A DNA stretch of 64,000 nt from Chthonomonas calidirosea (GCA_945882415.1 CAMCWC010000002.1:1-64000), one strand, 5' to 3'. Counted from the first letter of the stretch, positions 42,050-52,239 are shown. The notes: generated by a model from the letters alone, not told the origin. Program-made: numbers and translations.

Positions 42050-44731
42050 ATGTTGCGTTCCCGTCTCATGTGGGCCGGCCTCCTTGCCGCGCTAACCGTT
42101 CCTGCCGCCGCGCAAGACGTCAAGGTTGAAAAGTACAAGTTGCCTAACGGGATGACTGTGATCCTCCACCAAGACAAAACCCTCCCCGTCGCGACCATCA
42201 ACACTTGGTTCAAAGTCGGGTCCAAAGATGAGCCAGATCGCCGATCCGGATTCGCCCACCTCTTCGAGCACCTCATGTTCATGGGCACCAAGCGGGTCCC
42301 GCAGGGTCAGTTCGACGTCATCATGGAGACCGCCGGCGGCTCGAACAACGCCTCGACCAGCCAGGACCGCACCAACTACTTCTCGTTCGGCCCAAGCAAC
42401 CTACTCCAAAAACTCATTTGGCTAGACGCGGAACGACTCGAAGCTCTGGGCGAAAACATCGACCAAAAGAAACTCGACCTTCAGCGCGATGTCGTCAAGA
42501 ACGAACGCCGACAGTCGGTCGAAAATGCCCCTTATGGCAAAGCCTACGATGCGATCAATCGGCTCATGTATCCGGCGGGCCACCCGTACAGTTGGTCCGT
42601 CATTGGATCCATGGAAGACCTGACCGCCGCATCGGTCCCGGACGTGCAGCAGTTCTTCAGCACGTATTACGTTCCGAACAACGCATCAATCGTGGTCGCG
42701 GGCGATTTCGACCCGGCCCTCATCAAGCCCGTTATTGCCCAGCAGTTCGGCACCATCGCCCGCGGTAACGACGCGCCACGCCGCAGCGTGCCTGACGCCA
42801 GCTTCAAAGGCGTTCGACGCCAAACGATGGTCGACACCGTAGATGCCGCCAAAACGATCATGGTCTGGCACAGCCCGGCTGCCTATCGACCCGGAGATGC
42901 GGAACTTAACCTCGCTGCCGGAATCCTTGCCGATGGCGTATCGAGCCGACTCTATCAAAAGCTCGTGGTGAAGGACAAAGTCGCCACGGAGGTCGCCGCC
43001 TTCCAACAATCTGGCCAGCTTGGTTCACTCTTCATCGTCGAGGGGACGGTTTCTGACGGCGTTTCTTTGGAACGCCTTGAAAGCGCGATTGATGCCACGC
43101 TTGCCGAGTTCAATGAAAACGGTCCGACCGCGCTTGAACTCAAGCAAGAAGCCGCGAAGATTGAGAAGCGGACTCTCGAGAGTCTTCAATCCATCGACAA
43201 CAAAGCCGACAAGTTGAACGAATACGAGTTCTATTTCGGCGAGCCTAACTCGTTCAAGCGGGTTCTCGACATGTACCGCGGCGCAACCGTGGAGCAGGTC
43301 AAGGCCGTTTCTGCCGAAACCGTGAATCCGTGGAACCGACTCATCCTCCGCGTAATCTCGCAAGAACCGGCACCGAAAACCAACCCGCGCGACAGCGCAC
43401 CTGCGGCCGGAAGCCAAGCACCCTTCAGCCCGAAGGGTCCGGTTGAACTTGTCCTCGACAACGGGATCAAGGTCTTCTACTGGCGACGCGAGGACTTGCC
43501 GATGATGAACGTATCGACCGTCTTCAAGGGCGGAACGGACTCAGACACCCAAACCCAAGTTGGCCTGTCTGCGCTTACGGCCTCGATGCTGACCCAAGGC
43601 GCAGGTACACGCACTTCGGCAGATTTTGCGGCTAGCCTGAATCTGTTGGGAGCCGAAATTGAGACCAGCGTCAGCCACACCACCACGGCGGTAAACCTCT
43701 CGACCCTCACGCCAAACTTCGGCCGCGCTCTTGCGCTCTACGCTGATGCCATCGCTCGCCCGACCTTTGCGCCGAGCGAGTGGGAGCGCGTGAAGCGCGT
43801 GGAACTGGCTGATCTTGAGCAACAGAAATCAGACCCTTCATCCCTTGCCATCCGTGTCGGGACGAGAGAATTCTTCGGCCCAAGCCATCCATTCGGACAA
43901 GTTTCGACCGAAGGAACCGTTGGAGCGTTGAGCGTTGCCGATCTCCGGTTCCGCCACGGGCTGACCTACCAGCCTTCGAATGCCGTCATCTTCGTTTCCG
44001 GCAACTTGCCCGGGCCAGCTGTGAAGTTCGAGCTCAACAAAGCATTCCGAAACTGGGCCGGCTCCGGCCGACAGGCCTCCGCGGTGACGTACCCGCCGCT
44101 CGTCAAGCAAGCCTTGCGCGTGATCATCGTCGACAAGCCTGGCGCGGTGCAGTCGGTTGTCCGATTCTGGATGCCCGGCGTTCCGTACTCGAGCCCAGAG
44201 CGACTCCCACTCCAGGCTCTCGGATCAATCCTCGGTGGTTCGTTCACCAGCCGCTTGAACCAGAATCTCCGCGAAGACAAGGGTTACACCTACGGCGCCA
44301 ATGCGCGCTTTACGTTCGAGCCAACCCTCGGCTACTTGTCAAGCGGTGCCTCCGTTCGCACCGATGTCACCGGAGCTTCGATCAAGGAATTCCTGGCCGA
44401 ATTCAACCGATTCCGAAAGGAAGGGGTAACCGTCGATGAAACCGGCAAAGCGGTCGCGCTGCTTCAAACCAGCACGATTGAGTCTCTGTCCACGATGACC
44501 GGCCTCCTGAGCACCGCACGTCGGCTTTACGAGAATAACCGCGCCTTCGGCACGCTCGGTGAAGACATGACGGCGATTCGCGCTCTCACGGAGTCCGTCC
44601 TCGATGGACTGACCGAGCAGTCGGTCTTGCTAGAAAACGGAATCCTCGTGATCGTCGGCGATAAACAGCAGATCCTGCCCCAACTTGAGGGCTTGGGCCT
44701 ACCGAAGCCCATCGAAATCGCGCCATTCTAA
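42050..44731 (+). CDS. Secreted M16-family zinc peptidase (two-domain fusion)
   Basis: An 893-residue insulinase-like peptidase with a signal peptide (1-21, ending PAAAQ). The inverted zinc motif HLFEH is at residues 70-74, with the distal Glu region at about 145-150 (ENAPYGKAYDAI). A second M16 half (from about residue 460, VELVLDNGIKVFYWRREDLP) lacks HxxEH and is the usual inactive partner. A single polypeptide carrying both halves resembles pitrilysin-like or PqqL-like enzymes. TAATTT lies 6 bases before the ATG. Confidence 0.9.
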   Translation: MLRSRLMWAGLLAALTVPAAAQDVKVEKYKLPNGMTVILHQDKTLPVATINTWFKVGSKDEPDRRSGFAHLFEHLMFMGTKRVPQGQFDVIMETAGGSNNASTSQDRTNYFSFGPSNLLQKLIWLDAERLEALGENIDQKKLDLQRDVVKNERRQSVENAPYGKAYDAINRLMYPAGHPYSWSVIGSMEDLTAASVPDVQQFFSTYYVPNNASIVVAGDFDPALIKPVIAQQFGTIARGNDAPRRSVPDASFKGVRRQTMVDTVDAAKTIMVWHSPAAYRPGDAELNLAAGILADGVSSRLYQKLVVKDKVATEVAAFQQSGQLGSLFIVEGTVSDGVSLERLESAIDATLAEFNENGPTALELKQEAAKIEKRTLESLQSIDNKADKLNEYEFYFGEPNSFKRVLDMYRGATVEQVKAVSAETVNPWNRLILRVISQEPAPKTNPRDSAPAAGSQAPFSPKGPVELVLDNGIKVFYWRREDLPMMNVSTVFKGGTDSDTQTQVGLSALTASMLTQGAGTRTSADFAASLNLLGAEIETSVSHTTTAVNLSTLTPNFGRALALYADAIARPTFAPSEWERVKRVELADLEQQKSDPSSLAIRVGTREFFGPSHPFGQVSTEGTVGALSVADLRFRHGLTYQPSNAVIFVSGNLPGPAVKFELNKAFRNWAGSGRQASAVTYPPLVKQALRVIIVDKPGAVQSVVRFWMPGVPYSSPERLPLQALGSILGGSFTSRLNQNLREDKGYTYGANARFTFEPTLGYLSSGASVRTDVTGASIKEFLAEFNRFRKEGVTVDETGKAVALLQTSTIESLSTMTGLLSTARRLYENNRAFGTLGEDMTAIRALTESVLDGLTEQSVLLENGILVIVGDKQQILPQLEGLGLPKPIEIAPF

Positions 44732-44735
44732 GCAC

Positions 44736-45425
44736 GTGATCATCCCGAACTATGTCCCGGAACCCATCGAGGTTCCGGGCAATGTTCACGACCTTCCATA
44801 CCGGCACCGGGTCGAATTCAATCGGCAGGTGATTTTTAGATTTGCGGCGAGCCTGACTCTGGCCCAGGTGGCCTCCGGTGTTGTTCCCGAGTTCGACCCT
44901 GTTTGGATGGCCGCAATTTATCTCGGCTGGACGATCATTCTAGGTCTCTTCCGCATCCTCTTTCGATCGCAGACCATCGAATCGAGAGTGACCGGGGCTA
45001 GCCTCGTCGTCACCGTAGGTCTGCTGTCGCTGCTTCTGGCGACGATCCCTTTCGACGCCCGCCCGCTTGTCTTCGCGTCGGTTGGACTGGCAATTTACGC
45101 GGAGTTCTCAAGACGCGACTTCAGCTATCCGCAGGCTTGGGTCTGGGGTGCGCTGGTACTCGTGCTCGCGGATTGGCTACTTGGTGGAACAACTGGAAGA
45201 CTGGCGCTCGCCCACGTATGCCTTTGGTATTACGTCATCTACGACATTTGGTGCATTCAGTATCGCCGTCGCTACCACGAGAGTTGGGCAGGGGCAAACG
45301 ACGTCTTTCGCGACTTCATGAACATTTGGGGTTGGCTGGCACGAGTTGCCGCGCACTGGAAAAAGTACGGACTGTGGCGTGATGTCCAAGAGGACATCAC
45401 GCGCCGGCTCAATCCGGAGTCATAA
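44736..45425 (+). CDS. Hypothetical multi-helix membrane protein
   Basis: A 229-residue membrane protein with about five hydrophobic segments (first near residue 35, last near 170) and a hydrophilic C-terminal tail of about 50 residues (FRDFMNIWGWLARVAAHWKKYG). The N-terminal part (YRHRVEFNRQVIFRFAASLTLAQVA) is weakly reminiscent of Bax-inhibitor-like membrane proteins, too weak to assign. The GTG at 44736 is favoured by CATTCT 7 bases upstream; a longer frame runs back into the M16 gene. It lies 4 bases after M16 and may be cotranscribed. Confidence 0.6.
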   Translation: MIIPNYVPEPIEVPGNVHDLPYRHRVEFNRQVIFRFAASLTLAQVASGVVPEFDPVWMAAIYLGWTIILGLFRILFRSQTIESRVTGASLVVTVGLLSLLLATIPFDARPLVFASVGLAIYAEFSRRDFSYPQAWVWGALVLVLADWLLGGTTGRLALAHVCLWYYVIYDIWCIQYRRRYHESWAGANDVFRDFMNIWGWLARVAAHWKKYGLWRDVQEDITRRLNPES

Positions 45426-45428
45426 ACG

Positions 45429-46712
45429 CTACTTACTTTGGGGCGAGAATCGAGGGAAGGCGAATTCGCCATCTCCACTTACCTGCCGCTCGCCGGAACC
45501 ATCCACATTGATCGCGAAGACCGTTCGGTTACTGTCCTTGCGACGGATGAAAGCGAGCGACTGTCCGTTTGGATGCCATGACGGCTCGAACACTTCCCCA
45601 TCGACAAGCTTCGCTGCAGCGCGAACGCCTCCCGAAGAAACCGGCATCAGCGTCATCTCGCGTGGGCTCAAGTTTCCATCAGCATAGGATCCGACCGTGA
45701 GGGCCACTCGGTCGCCACTCGGGCTTACCGCCGGAGCGCCGAAGCATGCCGTGTCGTCGTTGCTGGCGGCAATCACTTCGAAGCTAGGCTCCCCCGGGGT
45801 CGCGATGCATATCGCATGCTTAAACGGAATCGTGATCTTGTTGCCTTGCTTAAACTGCGGAGGAATCTGATCTGGCGAAAGCCAGCGGAAGTTCGTCACC
45901 GAGAAAACAACTTTTCCGGACTTCGGATCAATCGAAATCTCGATCTTTTCGCCCGCCATCACCGGGCGCGGAGGGGAAATTTGCCCCTTGTCGGTAAGTT
46001 CGGTGTCCTGAATAACCAGGACCTCACCCTCTTCGCTGCGCATGATCGCCGCGATGTATCGCTTTCCACCGGCCCACTTTGCCAGTCGGAAACTGCTTCC
46101 GAGCTGACCATAGAGCCCGCCGAACTGACCAGAACTTCCAGCCCCTTCCTCTTCGCTGACGCTAACTTCGTTGCCAAGCGGCGGAAGGACCTGCCGAGTA
46201 GCGCGATCCTTGCTATCGAACTCGAGAACAAACCCGCCAGACGCGATCAGGGCAGTGCGGTTTTCTTCATCGCCAGGTTGATCAGCAAAGTTCGGATTGC
46301 TTCGCCCTCGGGTACCCACGGTTCGCTGGCTTGGAGCGCTCGCCCGGGCGGCGTCCCAACGGACTATATTGAATGCCTTGACGTTTGAGCCCGGAACCTT
46401 AGCGCGGTCGCTGACAAAGAAGAGTCGGTTGCCGTCAGGTTGCCACACGAGGTCGCGGTCAATGACGCCGGCTTCCCAGCCGGAATTTTCGATCTTCGTT
46501 CCGTCTGGCTTAAACGCAACAACTTGCTGGCCTTCGTCTTTGTATTCGATGGCGGCAATCATGCCAGCCGTGTCGGATGGCGCAAGGTCAAAGTCACCTT
46601 TCTGCTGCTGCGCCCATTGATAAACGCCGAGCACGATGGCGAGAACGAACATAAGCACGAGCGTTCGCACGACAAGGCGCTGGCTGACTTTTGGAACGAT
46701 GGGGGATGACAT
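45429..46712 (-). CDS. Membrane-anchored TolB-like beta-propeller protein
   Basis: A 427-residue protein with an N-terminal helix (about 12-30, VVRTLVLMFVLAIVLGVYQW) and an external region built of beta-propeller blades of the TolB/WD40-like type (repeated x-W-x-PDG-x-L-xF segments, for example LVWQPDGNRLFFVSD, FEPSWHPNGQSLAFIRR and PAVSPSGDRVALTVGS). Such proteins usually scaffold periplasmic interactions; the partner is unknown. It begins 13 bases after the fmt stop, at the end of the hflX-prmC-def-fmt unit. Confidence 0.78.
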   Translation of the reverse strand: MSSPIVPKVSQRLVVRTLVLMFVLAIVLGVYQWAQQQKGDFDLAPSDTAGMIAAIEYKDEGQQVVAFKPDGTKIENSGWEAGVIDRDLVWQPDGNRLFFVSDRAKVPGSNVKAFNIVRWDAARASAPSQRTVGTRGRSNPNFADQPGDEENRTALIASGGFVLEFDSKDRATRQVLPPLGNEVSVSEEEGAGSSGQFGGLYGQLGSSFRLAKWAGGKRYIAAIMRSEEGEVLVIQDTELTDKGQISPPRPVMAGEKIEISIDPKSGKVVFSVTNFRWLSPDQIPPQFKQGNKITIPFKHAICIATPGEPSFEVIAASNDDTACFGAPAVSPSGDRVALTVGSYADGNLSPREMTLMPVSSGGVRAAAKLVDGEVFEPSWHPNGQSLAFIRRKDSNRTVFAINVDGSGERQVSGDGEFAFPRFSPQSK

Positions 46713-46725
46713 GGTAGTGTTGCGG

Positions 46726-47643
46726 CTAACTTTGACTTAAACGCGTTCCGACCGTGATCCGTGCCCCGTTGGCCCAATCTCGTCCGGACATGCGTTTTTT
46801 ACCTTCCGGTTGAACTTCATGAAACTCTAAACTGCCCTCCGCGAAGGCAATCGTGAGCGGATTAAGCTTCAAAACCTCGCCCGGAGCGCCGCTCTCGGGG
46901 CAAAATCGCAGCTTCGAAAGCTTGATGCGGCCACGATCCGTTTGCAGGCCAGCACCTGGATTCGACGTCACCCCGCGGAACCGGTTGTATTCGGCTTGGG
47001 CCGTTCGGTCAAACCTTAACTCGGCATCCTCTCGTTCGATTTTAGCCGCGTGGGTGGCCGCGTCGTGGTCCTGTTCCGTTCGAGGATAGTCGCCCGCCGC
47101 AAGTCGCTCAACCCAGGTCGCTGCCTGGGTTGCCGCGATCTCAGACAACCGGATTTGAAGTTCGTCGTACGTCTCATCCGGTCCGATCGGGGTCTCGACG
47201 ATCTCAATAACGTCGCCCGTGTCCATCCCTTTCGCCATCTGCATGAGGGAGTTTCCGGTGACCGGGTCGCCGCTCATGATCGCCCGCTGAATCGGAGCAG
47301 CACCTCGGTAGCGTGGCAAGATCGATCCGTGCAGATTGATTCCTCCGTGCTTCGCCGCCTGAAGCAGCTTAACGGAGAGGATTTGCCCGTAGCTAGCAAC
47401 GAGCAAAAAGTCGGCTTCCAGCGACCGCACGAACTCAACAAACTCAGGGTCTCGCGCTTTCTCAGGCGTTTGCACGGGCAGCCCAAGTTCAACCGCTTTG
47501 ACCTTTACCGGGGAAGATCGAAGACTCAGTCCGCGCCCCTGCGGCCGGTCTGGCTGGCTAACGACGAGCACCACGTGGTCGCGAACCGCCACCAAAGGCG
47601 CGACGGCGAATTCACCGGTTCCAAAGTAAACGATTCTGGCCAT
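46726..47643 (-). CDS. fmt: Methionyl-tRNA formyltransferase
   Basis: A 305-residue enzyme that formylates Met-tRNAi using 10-formyl-tetrahydrofolate. The catalytic segment INLHGSILPRYRGAAPIQRAI (SLLPRYRGAAPI in most members) with the Asn-His-Asp triad context is present, as is the N-terminal FGTGEFAVAPL and the C-terminal OB-like domain (GEVLKLNPLTIAFAEGSLEF). Normal length. It lies next to def, so formylation and deformylation are encoded together. Confidence 0.95.
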   Translation of the reverse strand: MARIVYFGTGEFAVAPLVAVRDHVVLVVSQPDRPQGRGLSLRSSPVKVKAVELGLPVQTPEKARDPEFVEFVRSLEADFLLVASYGQILSVKLLQAAKHGGINLHGSILPRYRGAAPIQRAIMSGDPVTGNSLMQMAKGMDTGDVIEIVETPIGPDETYDELQIRLSEIAATQAATWVERLAAGDYPRTEQDHDAATHAAKIEREDAELRFDRTAQAEYNRFRGVTSNPGAGLQTDRGRIKLSKLRFCPESGAPGEVLKLNPLTIAFAEGSLEFHEVQPEGKKRMSGRDWANGARITVGTRLSQS

Positions 47644-47658
47644 GGGTTGCCTGCGGCA

Positions 47659-48186
47659 TCAATCGTCGGGACCGTCGGGATCTCGCCAATTCAGCGTCTT
47701 CGGATCGACTTTGTCGGTGAACAAAACTCCATCCAAGTGATCCACCTCGTGCAGCACCACCCGCGCTGGCAGGCCCTCAAGTTCCAGGGTGATGAGATTG
47801 CCGCGTCGATCAATCGCCTCAACTTCGATGTAAGCCGCTCGAATGACATCGCCGTAGAGCCCCGGAATACTGAGACAACCTTCCTGCCCGATCTGCTCGC
47901 CTTCCTCGCGGATCACCCGTGGGTTGATCAGGGCCATCGGCTTCATGTCGTCCGGCGCAATCACGATCAGTCGGCTACTCACGCCAACCTGAGGCGCGGC
48001 AAGACCGATCCCGCTCGCCTTTTTCATGATCCGGACCATATCGTCGATCAAGAACTGGGTTTTCTTCGTGATCTTCCGCACGGGTGCCGCAACTGCCCGA
48101 AGGACATCCGCCGGGATTTTGACTACCGGACGCTCGTCATTCTGGACGTACAAGTACTGAAACTCGTCCGGAACAACTACCAACAT
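47659..48186 (-). CDS. def: Peptide deformylase
   Basis: A 175-residue metal enzyme removing N-formyl groups from nascent proteins. All three motifs are visible: GIGLAAPQVG (motif I), EGCLSIPG (motif II, metal-binding Cys) and VVLHEVDHLDGVLF (motif III, HExxH). A CACAAT hexamer 9 bases upstream of the ATG could provide independent transcription within the operon. It lies between prmC and fmt. Confidence 0.96.
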   Translation of the reverse strand: MLVVVPDEFQYLYVQNDERPVVKIPADVLRAVAAPVRKITKKTQFLIDDMVRIMKKASGIGLAAPQVGVSSRLIVIAPDDMKPMALINPRVIREEGEQIGQEGCLSIPGLYGDVIRAAYIEVEAIDRRGNLITLELEGLPARVVLHEVDHLDGVLFTDKVDPKTLNWRDPDGPDD

Positions 48187-48211
48187 ATGCCGCTAATTGT
48201 GACACGTACGG

Positions 48212-49030
48212 TCACGATGCTCTGGCCACAAGAATCCGGTCCCGCCCACCAAGGTCCTTCCGCACTTCCACCGCGGCCCAGCCAGCTTCTAGAAAAATGT
48301 CCGCGACGGGTTCGCCTTGTTCGTGCCCCACCTCCATCACCAGCCAGCCGCCAGGTTTCAATTTCGACTTGGCCTGCGCCAGTCGTCGAATGATGGCCAG
48401 GCCCTGATCTTCGGCAAACAAAGCCAGCGCCGGCTCGTAATCCGCGACCTGGGACTCGAGAACTTCCTGCCGGCCAATGTAGGGGGGATTCGAGATCACG
48501 AGATCAAACATTTCATCCGTCATCGGATCAAGCAAGTCGGCCGTGAAAAACTGAACCGAGGCCCCAAGTGCATCCGAATTCCGGCTCGCAACCTGAATCG
48601 CCCTCGCCGAGATGTCGGTGGCAAAAACCTGCCACCGTGGCCGCTTCAGCGCGCATATGACCGCGATACAGCCTGAGCCGGTCCCGACATCCACAACGAC
48701 GGCATCCGAAGCTAGCGGCAAGCCCAAAGCAGCTTCCACGACCTCCTCCGTTTCGTGTCGAGGAATCAGCACGTCGGGATTGACCGAAAATCGGCGACCG
48801 TAAAACTCCCGAAACCCGAGCAGATACGAAAGCGGCTCGCCATTTAAACGTCGCCCGAGCAGCGCATTCGCGGGCAACTCGGCAATGTCCTCGTCTGGAT
48901 GCGAGAGCAAGAAGGACCGCTCTAGTCCGAGAGAGTGACCAAGCAATATTTCCGACTCCAGCTTTGCGGAAGGAACGCCCGCGAGTTCAAGTTGCTCGCG
49001 GGCCATCGTGAGCCAAGATCGAACCGTCAT
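48212..49030 (-). CDS. prmC: Release factor glutamine methyltransferase
   Basis: A 272-residue SAM-dependent methyltransferase that modifies Gln in the GGQ motif of RF1 and RF2. SAM motif I is [13 protein letters not shown] and the substrate motif is ISNPPYIG. The N-terminal helical domain ([25 protein letters not shown]) is typical. The ATG overlaps the hflX stop by 4 bases. prfA is not adjacent. Confidence 0.94.
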   Translation of the reverse strand: MTVRSWLTMAREQLELAGVPSAKLESEILLGHSLGLERSFLLSHPDEDIAELPANALLGRRLNGEPLSYLLGFREFYGRRFSVNPDVLIPRHETEEVVEAALGLPLASDAVVVDVGTGSGCIAVICALKRPRWQVFATDISARAIQVASRNSDALGASVQFFTADLLDPMTDEMFDLVISNPPYIGRQEVLESQVADYEPALALFAEDQGLAIIRRLAQAKSKLKPGGWLVMEVGHEQGEPVADIFLEAGWAAVEVRKDLGGRDRILVARAS

Positions 49031-50304
49031 GCGGGCATCGGAGCGACTTCGTATGGCGCTAGCTTCTGGCGAAGCTGGGAAACGAGCTCGCCTTCCAGGT
49101 AGATGCCGTTTTCTTTGTATTCGACCCGATGCACACGGCCGTAGTCGTAGCATTCCTGCACCCAGTGCTGGTGGCTGTACGGAATCAGCACGTACGCAAT
49201 CCCGAGCAACTCCTGAACTTGGTTCAGCACCGCCGCAAACAAGTCGTCCATCCCGATTCCCGGCATCGCCGCAATCGCAACCGAGTTCGGCCACTCCGCC
49301 ACCAATCGACGTGGAATCGTCTGGTCTTCCAAGCGGTCGATCTTGTTGAAGAGCGTGATCATCGGCTTATCCGCTGCGCCAAGCTTCTCCAGCGTTTCCA
49401 TGACCGCATCGCGCTGGATGTCCCAGTTCGGGGCAGAAACATCGACCACGTGGACCAAGAAGTCGGCGAAAGTAGCCTCTTCAAGCGTGGACTGGAACGC
49501 CGCGACCAAGTGAGTCGGAAGGTTTCGAATGAAACCAACCGTGTCGGTAAGGAAGACCGAATAGCCATCTGGCAAATCGATCTTTCGCGTCGTAGGGTCA
49601 AGCGTTGCGAATGGCATCGCGTCTACCAGAACATCCGTTCCGGCAAGGCGATTCATCAGGGTCGATTTGCCAGCCGACGTGTAACCGACGATACAAGCAA
49701 ACGGGAACGGGTGCTTTCTGCGGCTCGTGCGCTGTTGGCCGCGCACACGGGTGACCTCATCGATTTCGCCATTTAAGCGCGAGATGCGATCCCGCACCAT
49801 TCGCTTGTCAGTTTCGAGCTTGGTTTCACCCGGACCGCGCATACCAATACCGCCCTTCTGCCGTTCGAACTTGGTGTAAACCGACATGAGCTTTGGCATC
49901 ATGTAGGTCAGCTGGGCGAGTTCAACTTGCAGCATGCCCTCCTTGGTTCGAGCACGGCGGGCAAAGATGTCGAGAATAAGCTGGGTCCGGTCGACGACCT
50001 TGACCTTGCACTTCTCTTCAAGGTTACGGCTTTGAATCCCGGAAAGCTCGCCGTCGAAAATGACGACTTCCGCTTCGGATTCGTTGACCAGCATGGCAAT
50101 TTCTTGCACTTTGCCGGTGCCAACGTAGTTGCCCTTGTACGGACGGCTCAGGCGTTGGCGGATGGTCGCGACGGGCTCAACTTGGGCAGCTTCGCAAAGG
50201 CCAATGAGCTCTTCTTCAACGACAAGGTCTTCCGCTTCATCTTCGTTGACGAAGACAAGTACGGCACGTTCGAGAATGGGGGGTTGTTCGGATTTCTTAG
50301 ACAT
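49027..50304 (-). CDS. hflX: GTPase HflX
   Basis: A 425-residue ribosome-associated GTPase that can split stalled or stressed ribosomes. The N-terminal HflX domain has the diagnostic [18 protein letters not shown] stretch. The G domain shows G1 [10 protein letters not shown]3 [10 protein letters not shown] and G4 NKID. The C-terminus is a short CTD ([15 protein letters not shown]). First gene of hflX-prmC-def-fmt, all linked to translation. Confidence 0.95.
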   Translation of the reverse strand: MSKKSEQPPILERAVLVFVNEDEAEDLVVEEELIGLCEAAQVEPVATIRQRLSRPYKGNYVGTGKVQEIAMLVNESEAEVVIFDGELSGIQSRNLEEKCKVKVVDRTQLILDIFARRARTKEGMLQVELAQLTYMMPKLMSVYTKFERQKGGIGMRGPGETKLETDKRMVRDRISRLNGEIDEVTRVRGQQRTSRRKHPFPFACIVGYTSAGKSTLMNRLAGTDVLVDAMPFATLDPTTRKIDLPDGYSVFLTDTVGFIRNLPTHLVAAFQSTLEEATFADFLVHVVDVSAPNWDIQRDAVMETLEKLGAADKPMITLFNKIDRLEDQTIPRRLVAEWPNSVAIAAMPGIGMDDLFAAVLNQVQELLGIAYVLIPYSHQHWVQECYDYGRVHRVEYKENGIYLEGELVSQLRQKLAPYEVAPMPA

Positions 50305-50397
50305 AGGGACGCAATAGGAGATGGGAGCAGAAACAGAATCGAGGTTCGATTACGTTGCTATATCCACATCTCCGTTGCACCAACCTGATCGTCGTCT

Positions 50398-50937
50398 TTA
50401 GAAGTTCAGCAAGCTGTAGGAAACGCCTACCGTCACACCGCTGAAATCGAATCCGCCGCGCTGCTGGAAGTACTGGTACTTACCGTACAAATTCCAACGC
50501 TGAGCAAACACTACCCCGAGTTCGGCGCTGCTGGTGAGGCCAACGGTCTTCGCGGCGTTTCGTCCGGAAGTCGTGGTGATCGCGTAGTCGTAGTAAGCCG
50601 CGCCGACGCCAAGTCGAGCGTATGGCTGGAAACCGCCTCGATTCTCGTCCTGGGTCAAACGGAATTCGGTCTGAAGAGTGAATGGGAGAATCAGCAACTT
50701 GTTGCCGTTCTTCTGCGCGGTCAGCACGCCGAAGTCGGTTCGAAGGCTAGGCTTTCCGGCGACGCTCGTTCGAGTTCGACCGAAGCCAAAGTCAGGAATC
50801 GTATCGCCAAACGCGTCTCGAACGGCCCGACTGGTTGGGAAGAAGACGCCGAAGTCTGGACCGATTTGAGCGGTCTGAGCAAATGCCGAAGATGCCGCAA
50901 GCGCGGAGAGACCAACGAGGGTGAGACGTGCGTTCAT
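50398..50937 (-). CDS. Secreted outer-membrane beta-barrel-like protein
   Basis: A 179-residue protein with a signal peptide (MNARLTLVGLSALAASSAFA) and a mature part of alternating hydrophobic/polar strands with aromatic girdles (FGVFFPTS, ILPFTLQTEFRLTQDE, FQPYARLGVGAAYYDYAI, RWNLYGKYQYFQQRGGFDFSGVTVGVSYSLLNF), ending in a C-terminal Phe, a common signal for barrel insertion by BamA. Family not recognised; OmpW/OmpA-like small barrel is the best guess. AAGG lies 8 bases before the ATG. It follows the creatininase gene by 4 bases. Confidence 0.7.
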   Translation of the reverse strand: MNARLTLVGLSALAASSAFAQTAQIGPDFGVFFPTSRAVRDAFGDTIPDFGFGRTRTSVAGKPSLRTDFGVLTAQKNGNKLLILPFTLQTEFRLTQDENRGGFQPYARLGVGAAYYDYAITTTSGRNAAKTVGLTSSAELGVVFAQRWNLYGKYQYFQQRGGFDFSGVTVGVSYSLLNF

Positions 50938-50941
50938 TTTT

Positions 50942-51691
50942 TTAGCCTTGATACGGTTGACCGAGAAGCGTGATGGTACCGGCAAATCGCGAAACTTCTT
51001 GAACCATCCGTCCCACCACCGCCTCATATAACTTTTCGCCCAACTCAACCGACGCTTGAGTGGCGTTACCCGCAACGCCATGAAGCGATCTTTCATTAAA
51101 ATTTGTGATTAGGCCGCTCACGTAAGGCACCGGCTCAAGTCCGTCGTCCACAAGTTTGTGCGTTTGAACTAACTCGGGTCGGCAATGAAGCATCAAACTC
51201 GTTTCGACTTCGTCCGCGTGGCCCATCCCAACGCCTCCCGCGAGCTGCGAAATGTCAGAGTTCGCAACTTGGTAGTAGTCCGCATGCGCCAACCAGCAGT
51301 TGGGATGGCTTTGCTTAACCATCCGCAATGCCAACTCATTCGCAGGCGTGTTCCCTCCGTGGCCGTTCAAAATATAGAAGCGCCGGAATCCGTGCGCAAC
51401 AAGCGATCCGATCATTTCCTGGATGGCTTGGATGTAAACCGTTGGACTCAAACTCAGCGTTCCCGCGAAAGCCATATGGTGCGGGCTGACGCCGCAAGCC
51501 AAGGTGGGGACTAAAAGTACTTGCTCCGGCAGGTTCGCTTCCACCGCCTTTCCAAACGCTTCCGCCAGCATCCAATCCGTTCCAATCGGCAAGTGCGGGC
51601 CGTGTTGCTCCGTGGCCCCGGTCGGGATCAGGCACACAATCTCTCGCGACAGCACTTCAACTTGTGGCGATGTCAGTTCGCTGAGAATCAC
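50942..51691 (-). CDS. Creatininase/creatinine amidohydrolase-family metalloenzyme
   Basis: A 249-residue member of the creatininase fold, which hydrolyses amides such as creatinine and various formamides, including steps in mycofactocin (MftE-like) and riboflavin-type metabolism. Metal-site motifs are PTGATEQHGPHLPIGTD, YILNGHGGNTPAN and GHADEVETSL. Substrate uncertain; no mycofactocin or other cofactor gene is near. The GTG start is supported by TATGCT with a 6-base gap. It is upstream of the barrel protein. Confidence 0.88.
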   Translation of the reverse strand: MILSELTSPQVEVLSREIVCLIPTGATEQHGPHLPIGTDWMLAEAFGKAVEANLPEQVLLVPTLACGVSPHHMAFAGTLSLSPTVYIQAIQEMIGSLVAHGFRRFYILNGHGGNTPANELALRMVKQSHPNCWLAHADYYQVANSDISQLAGGVGMGHADEVETSLMLHCRPELVQTHKLVDDGLEPVPYVSGLITNFNERSLHGVAGNATQASVELGEKLYEAVVGRMVQEVSRFAGTITLLGQPYQG

Positions 51692-51697
51692 CCAGAA

Positions 51698-51703
51698 AGC
51701 ATA
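51698..51703 (-). promoter_or_regulatory. -10-like TATGCT, leaderless spacing to GTG 51691
   Basis: Minus-strand TATGCT 6 bases before the creatininase-family GTG, in the 14-base gap after the DinB-like gene. Confidence 0.5.
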
Positions 51704-51705
51704 GC

Positions 51706-52236
51706 CTACGATGTGGCGAGCGCTTCAATCTGGCGCGTATGCCGCTCGCCATGTTGGGCAAGCACTTCGAACATATCGGGCAACCGCATCACGATGATCC
51801 CAACAATTGGGTTTTTGAACTTTACGACCGAGAGGTTCTTGCCAAGTGCCAAGTCGCAAGCAGTCACGATCTTCTCGTTGAGGGCAAAGAACTCCGTCTC
51901 GATTCCACGCGGAATTTCTCCCGGACGAGGCGCAACCGAACTCGGCATCGGCGCATTGCTATCTGGCCCCGCGGCATTAATCAGGAGTTTTCCAGCAATG
52001 GAGTAACGCGCAGGCAGTTCACCGCCATTTTCCGGCGCCTGCCGAACGAGTCCTTCAAGTTCCTGGACGTACGCACGATTCACGATCACCAGATGCTCGA
52101 TGATCTGACCAACGGAAAGCGGGTTGCCAGGGCGATTCCACTTCTCATCCGGCATGTTCGCGAGAACCGTGCGAAGACGAACGGTCTGATCTTCGAGCCT
52201 TTGCTTCGCCGATCTCACCAACTCGTCGTGGGTCAT
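51706..52236 (-). CDS. DinB-like four-helix protein
   Basis: A 176-residue protein of the DinB/YfiT four-helix family. The N-terminal helix (AKQRLEDQTVRLRTVLANMPDEKWNRPGNPLSVGQIIEHLVIVNRAYV) contains the first family His (the IIEHL His), and the C-terminal helix VLAQHGERHTRQIEAL supplies two further His, giving the usual three-His metal site. Many are thiol transferases, but function here is unknown. It is directly downstream of dnaA on the same strand, 3 bases after its stop. Confidence 0.82.
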   Translation of the reverse strand: MTHDELVRSAKQRLEDQTVRLRTVLANMPDEKWNRPGNPLSVGQIIEHLVIVNRAYVQELEGLVRQAPENGGELPARYSIAGKLLINAAGPDSNAPMPSSVAPRPGEIPRGIETEFFALNEKIVTACDLALGKNLSVVKFKNPIVGIIVMRLPDMFEVLAQHGERHTRQIEALATS

Positions 52237-52239
52237 GAC

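Noticed and set aside
47050-48393. Long frame antisense to fmt and def (447 codons)
   Set aside because: Both genes on the minus strand have complete catalytic motifs; the antisense product is Arg/His/Asp-rich with no fold signal.
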